Assembly (NCBI GenBank): GCA_017435665.1
Contig: JAFSEP010000019.1
Location: forward strand, 1 to 41,649
From: Clostridia bacterium
Lineage (GTDB): Bacteria; Bacillota; Clostridia; Oscillospirales; Acutalibacteraceae
Direction: 5' to 3'
Length of the DNA: 41,649 bases
Below the pieces are notes generated by a model. It saw only the letters and a program-made list of their open reading frames with translations, made no database searches and was not told the origin of the DNA. How positions within the stretch are numbered: position 1 is the stretch's first letter; every line of letters starts with the position of its first letter. Positions 39,863-41,649 of the stretch are shown piece by piece. Made by a program: the position numbers and the translations under genes.

Positions 39863-40633
39863 TTATTTTTTCTTGTTCATTCTTAAAAATTCAAGTGCAA
39901 GCTCCATATATGCATCGCTTCCTCTTGAGGCCCTGTCATAATAATAAACGGGCTGACCGAAGGAGGGAGCCTCGGAAAGTCTTACGTTACGGGGAATGAC
40001 GGAGGAATATACCTTCTGAGGGAAGAAGCGTTTGACCTCTGTGACAACCTGCTGTGTCAGGTTGAGTCTTCCGTCATACATTGTAAGAAGCACGCCCTCC
40101 ATTTCAATGTGAGGGTTATATAATCTCTTGACCTGCCTTACTGTGCTCATAAGCTGTGAGAGACCTTCAAGGGCATAGTATTCGCACTGAATGGGCACAA
40201 GCACCGTATCAGATGCACAAAGAGCATTGAGGGTTATAAGCCCCAGAGCAGGAGGACAGTCGAAGAAAATGAAATCGTAGTCTGCCTTTACAACGCTCAG
40301 GGCGTTTTTAAGTCTCGCCTCACGTCTGTCTCCGTCAACAAGCTCAAGCTCGGCACCTGCAAGGTTCATATTTGCAGGAAGAATGTCAACATTTTTATAT
40401 TCCGTGGAGACAATGACATCCCTTGCCTTTGCTCCGTTGATTATAACGTCGTAGCTTGAGAGCTTTACCTCTCTTTTGTTGAGACCAAGACCGCTTGTGG
40501 CATTTCCCTGAGGGTCAATATCCACAATCAGCGTCTTAAAGCCCAGAGAGCCGATACAAGCCACAAGGTTAACGGCTGTTGTGGTTTTACCCACACCGCC
40601 CTTCTGATTAACGATTGAAATTATTTTTCCCAT
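39863..40633 (-). CDS. parA: Chromosome partitioning ATPase ParA (Soj)
   Basis: A 256-residue deviant-Walker-A ATPase: IVNQKGGVGKTTTAVNL, with DIDPQGNATSGLG, and the Walker B-like FIFFDCPPALGL. It works with ParB in chromosome segregation and may act on DnaA as Soj does. The small size without an N-terminal HTH marks the chromosomal type. The ATG is placed by family alignment. No good ribosome binding site lies just before it; a strong hairpin (GGAGCATAC/GTATGCTCC) is 15 bases upstream instead. Confidence 0.95.
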   Translation of the reverse strand: MGKIISIVNQKGGVGKTTTAVNLVACIGSLGFKTLIVDIDPQGNATSGLGLNKREVKLSSYDVIINGAKARDVIVSTEYKNVDILPANMNLAGAELELVDGDRREARLKNALSVVKADYDFIFFDCPPALGLITLNALCASDTVLVPIQCEYYALEGLSQLMSTVRQVKRLYNPHIEMEGVLLTMYDGRLNLTQQVVTEVKRFFPQKVYSSVIPRNVRLSEAPSFGQPVYYYDRASRGSDAYMELALEFLRMNKKK

Positions 40634-40780
40634 TTTTATATTTCAGCGGAGCATACGAAGGGGTATGCTCCCCGCCTTTCCGTGATTTTCACTATACATA
40701 CAGATAATTATACCACAAAGGAATTTAGTTGAAAAGGGGGAAAGAGAAAAAATTACCCTGTATGCGTTAATAATTTCATA

Positions 40781-40809
40781 TTGAAATGAAAGAAGCTGTG
40801 TGGTAGAAT
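40781..40809 (+). promoter_or_regulatory. Promoter of the small secreted protein gene
   Basis: TTGAAA (40781-40786), 17 bases, TAGAAT (40804-40809), with TGTGTGG just before the -10 box. The leader would be about 55 bases. Confidence 0.8.
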
Positions 40810-40869
40810 AAACTAAGGAAAAATTTTGAAGTGAATTGCCAAATACAAAAATACAAAGGAGAACACACA

Positions 40870-41322
40870 ATGACTAAAAAACTTTTATCTTTAACTCTTA
40901 CCTTACTTATGCTTTTCAGCTTTATGCTTCCTGCCTTTGCAACAGGTGACACAACTGCCGCCGATACCACAGCGGCTGCCGAAACAGAAAACGAGGGCGA
41001 AGGCTTCAATTATGAGGATGCAGACAGAGCAGCAGTTGCAGCTGCAAAGTCAAAGTTCATCATTGACGGTCTTTCAGCCGAAGAAGCAGGTCTTGCAGAG
41101 GTGACAAAGATGTCCTTTGACGTGGATGAAAACGTTTACTCAGTAACAGTCCGTTCGGGAAATAAGCACAAGTATACCTGCACGATTTCCGTAAGCAAGG
41201 TTTTCGGCAAGGAGCTGGGCTTTGCAGGTAACGGCGAACACGTTGAACAGAACGTAGTCTGGGGATTTATCTGTAAGCAGTTTGAAAAGCTCAGCTACTT
41301 TTTCTTTAAGAAGGCTCATTGA
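40870..41322 (+). CDS. Small secreted protein with a PepSY-like domain
   Basis: A 150-residue exported protein. The signal peptide ends at PAFA (LLSLTLTLLMLFSFMLPAFA). A Thr/Ala/Glu-rich linker follows (TTAADTTAAAETENEGEG). Residues about 53-115 resemble one PepSY domain: ADRAAVAAAKSKFIIDGLSA, then two strands in YSVTVRSGNKHKYTCTISV. PepSY domains are inhibitor or signal modules in exported proteins. The end is an aromatic, basic amphipathic helix (WGFICKQFEKLSYFFFKKAH). The ATG at 40870 follows AAGGAG; 13 upstream codons in frame lack a site. It has its own promoter and no operon partner. Confidence 0.7.
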   Translation: MTKKLLSLTLTLLMLFSFMLPAFATGDTTAADTTAAAETENEGEGFNYEDADRAAVAAAKSKFIIDGLSAEEAGLAEVTKMSFDVDENVYSVTVRSGNKHKYTCTISVSKVFGKELGFAGNGEHVEQNVVWGFICKQFEKLSYFFFKKAH

Positions 41323-41333
41323 GGTAAGAGAAT

Positions 41334-41431
41334 ATGAACAGCTTTATTAAGGTGATAGCCACGCTTTGGATATAGGCACACTTTTCATCGACTCAAACCT
41401 CAGGCACTATAAGCCCGTTGAAAGTGAATAA
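41334..41431 (+). pseudogene. Possible frameshifted small gene
   Basis: GAGGTAAG and an ATG at 41334 open a 13-codon frame (MNSFIKVIATLWI) ending at 41375. The downstream +2 frame continues without a gap as DIGTLFIDSNLRHYKPVESE and stops at 41431, just before a terminator. One indel near 41367 would join them into a small protein of about 31 residues. It may equally be non-coding. Confidence 0.3.
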
Positions 41432-41437
41432 TAACGC

Positions 41438-41475
41438 AAAAGATTAACGGCTGAGACTCGGTCGTTAATCTTTTT
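41438..41475. terminator. Terminator after the secreted-protein locus
   Basis: AAAAGATTAACG and CGTTAATCTTTTT form a stem around GCTGAGACTCGGT. A4 and T5 flanks allow use on both strands. Confidence 0.82.
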
Positions 41476-41477
41476 GG

Positions 41478-41649
41478 CTAGGGTGACGGGTGTAATCCGA
41501 ACCCGCCCAAAAGCGTGAATTTTTGCGGCTTTTCGGCGTTTCGGATTTGAAAGGCGATAGCCTGTCTGCATCCTCAACATCCAAAAACCCATCAAAAATT
41601 CGCACTTTTGGGTCGTAAGATTTTTTTCGGAACGGATTTTTGGCAAATC
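41478..41649. repeat. Inverted-repeat-rich non-coding end of the window
   Basis: Two 20-base arms, CCCAAAAGCGTGAATTTTTG (41506-41525) and CAAAAATTCGCACTTTTGGG (41593-41612), are complementary at 18 of 20 positions. Between and beside them AATCCGAA (41494-41501) pairs with TTCGGATT (41540-41547). A 79-codon minus-strand frame across this stretch has no start signal or recognisable motif and is not called. The element may continue past the window edge. Confidence 0.6.

Noticed and set aside
38990-40633. parS site near parAB
   Set aside because: No TGTTTCACGTGAAACA or one-mismatch version was noticed by eye; a computed scan would be decisive.
41478-41515. tRNA 3' end on the minus strand (GGGTTCG followed later by CACCCTAGCCA)
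   Set aside because: No anticodon arm, D arm or matching acceptor 5' strand is present within 80 bases; the resemblance is limited to a T-loop-like string.
41407-41646. 79-codon minus-strand frame
   Set aside because: It runs through a terminator and the inverted-repeat element, with no start signal or motif.

Overview
The window looks like chromosome of a low-to-mid GC Firmicute of the class Clostridia, most likely a gut Ruminococcaceae/Oscillospirales type. This is an inference. It rests on consensus sigma-A promoters, strong GGAGG-type ribosome binding sites, a SleB spore-cortex hydrolase, the GlgC/GlgD/GlgA glycogen set, a TSCPD-domain protein and the gene content as a whole. No phage, plasmid, insertion sequence, CRISPR, rRNA or intact tRNA was seen.

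Layout. 1-2.6 kb: an S1-domain RNA-binding protein and a SleB-like hydrolase embedded in dispersed, hairpin-rich repeats. 2.7-6 kb: a small XRE regulator, an EF-G-like GTPase of the EF-G2 type and a cysteine-rich YkgJ-like protein. 6-9 kb (minus strand): a nicotinamidase/isochorismatase-family hydrolase overlapping a methyltransferase, then rsmI; between the last two lies a compact plus-strand locus with every sign of a type I toxin-antitoxin pair (28-codon membrane peptide plus about 100-nt antisense RNA). 9-13.2 kb: a two-component system, a zinc-dependent phospholipase-like protein and prfB. 13.5-19.7 kb: glycogen operon glgB-unknown membrane protein-glgC-glgD-glgA. 19.8-27.6 kb (minus strand): a FabG-like reductase, a 1172-residue secreted protein with two metallophosphoesterase domains, a TSCPD protein, trpS, an isolated 34-residue peptide gene with its own promoter and terminator, and a secreted ceramidase-like protein. 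27.7-35.8 kb: a tightly coupled aromatic amino acid operon, pheA-aroB-aroC-aroE/aroK fusion-aroQ-aroA-tyrA-aroF, covering all seven shikimate steps plus the first Phe and Tyr branch steps. 35.8-40.6 kb (minus strand): alpha/beta hydrolase, ispD, serS, parB, parA. 40.7 kb to end: a small secreted PepSY-like protein and an inverted-repeat-rich non-coding end.

How it fits together. The aro operon takes erythrose-4-phosphate and PEP to chorismate, then to prephenate, phenylpyruvate and 4-hydroxyphenylpyruvate. The glg operon makes ADP-glucose, elongates and branches glycogen. The secreted proteins between 20.5 and 27.6 kb look like surface or extracellular phosphate/lipid hydrolases.

The most novel-looking items are (i) the candidate type I toxin-antitoxin locus at 7708-8005, (ii) the orphan 34-residue amphipathic peptide gene at 25678-25782, and (iii) a family of dispersed repeats bounded by 7-bp tandem arrays of two types (GCAGAAT-like and TGGAAAA-like), some of which run into coding sequences and supply their start or stop codons.
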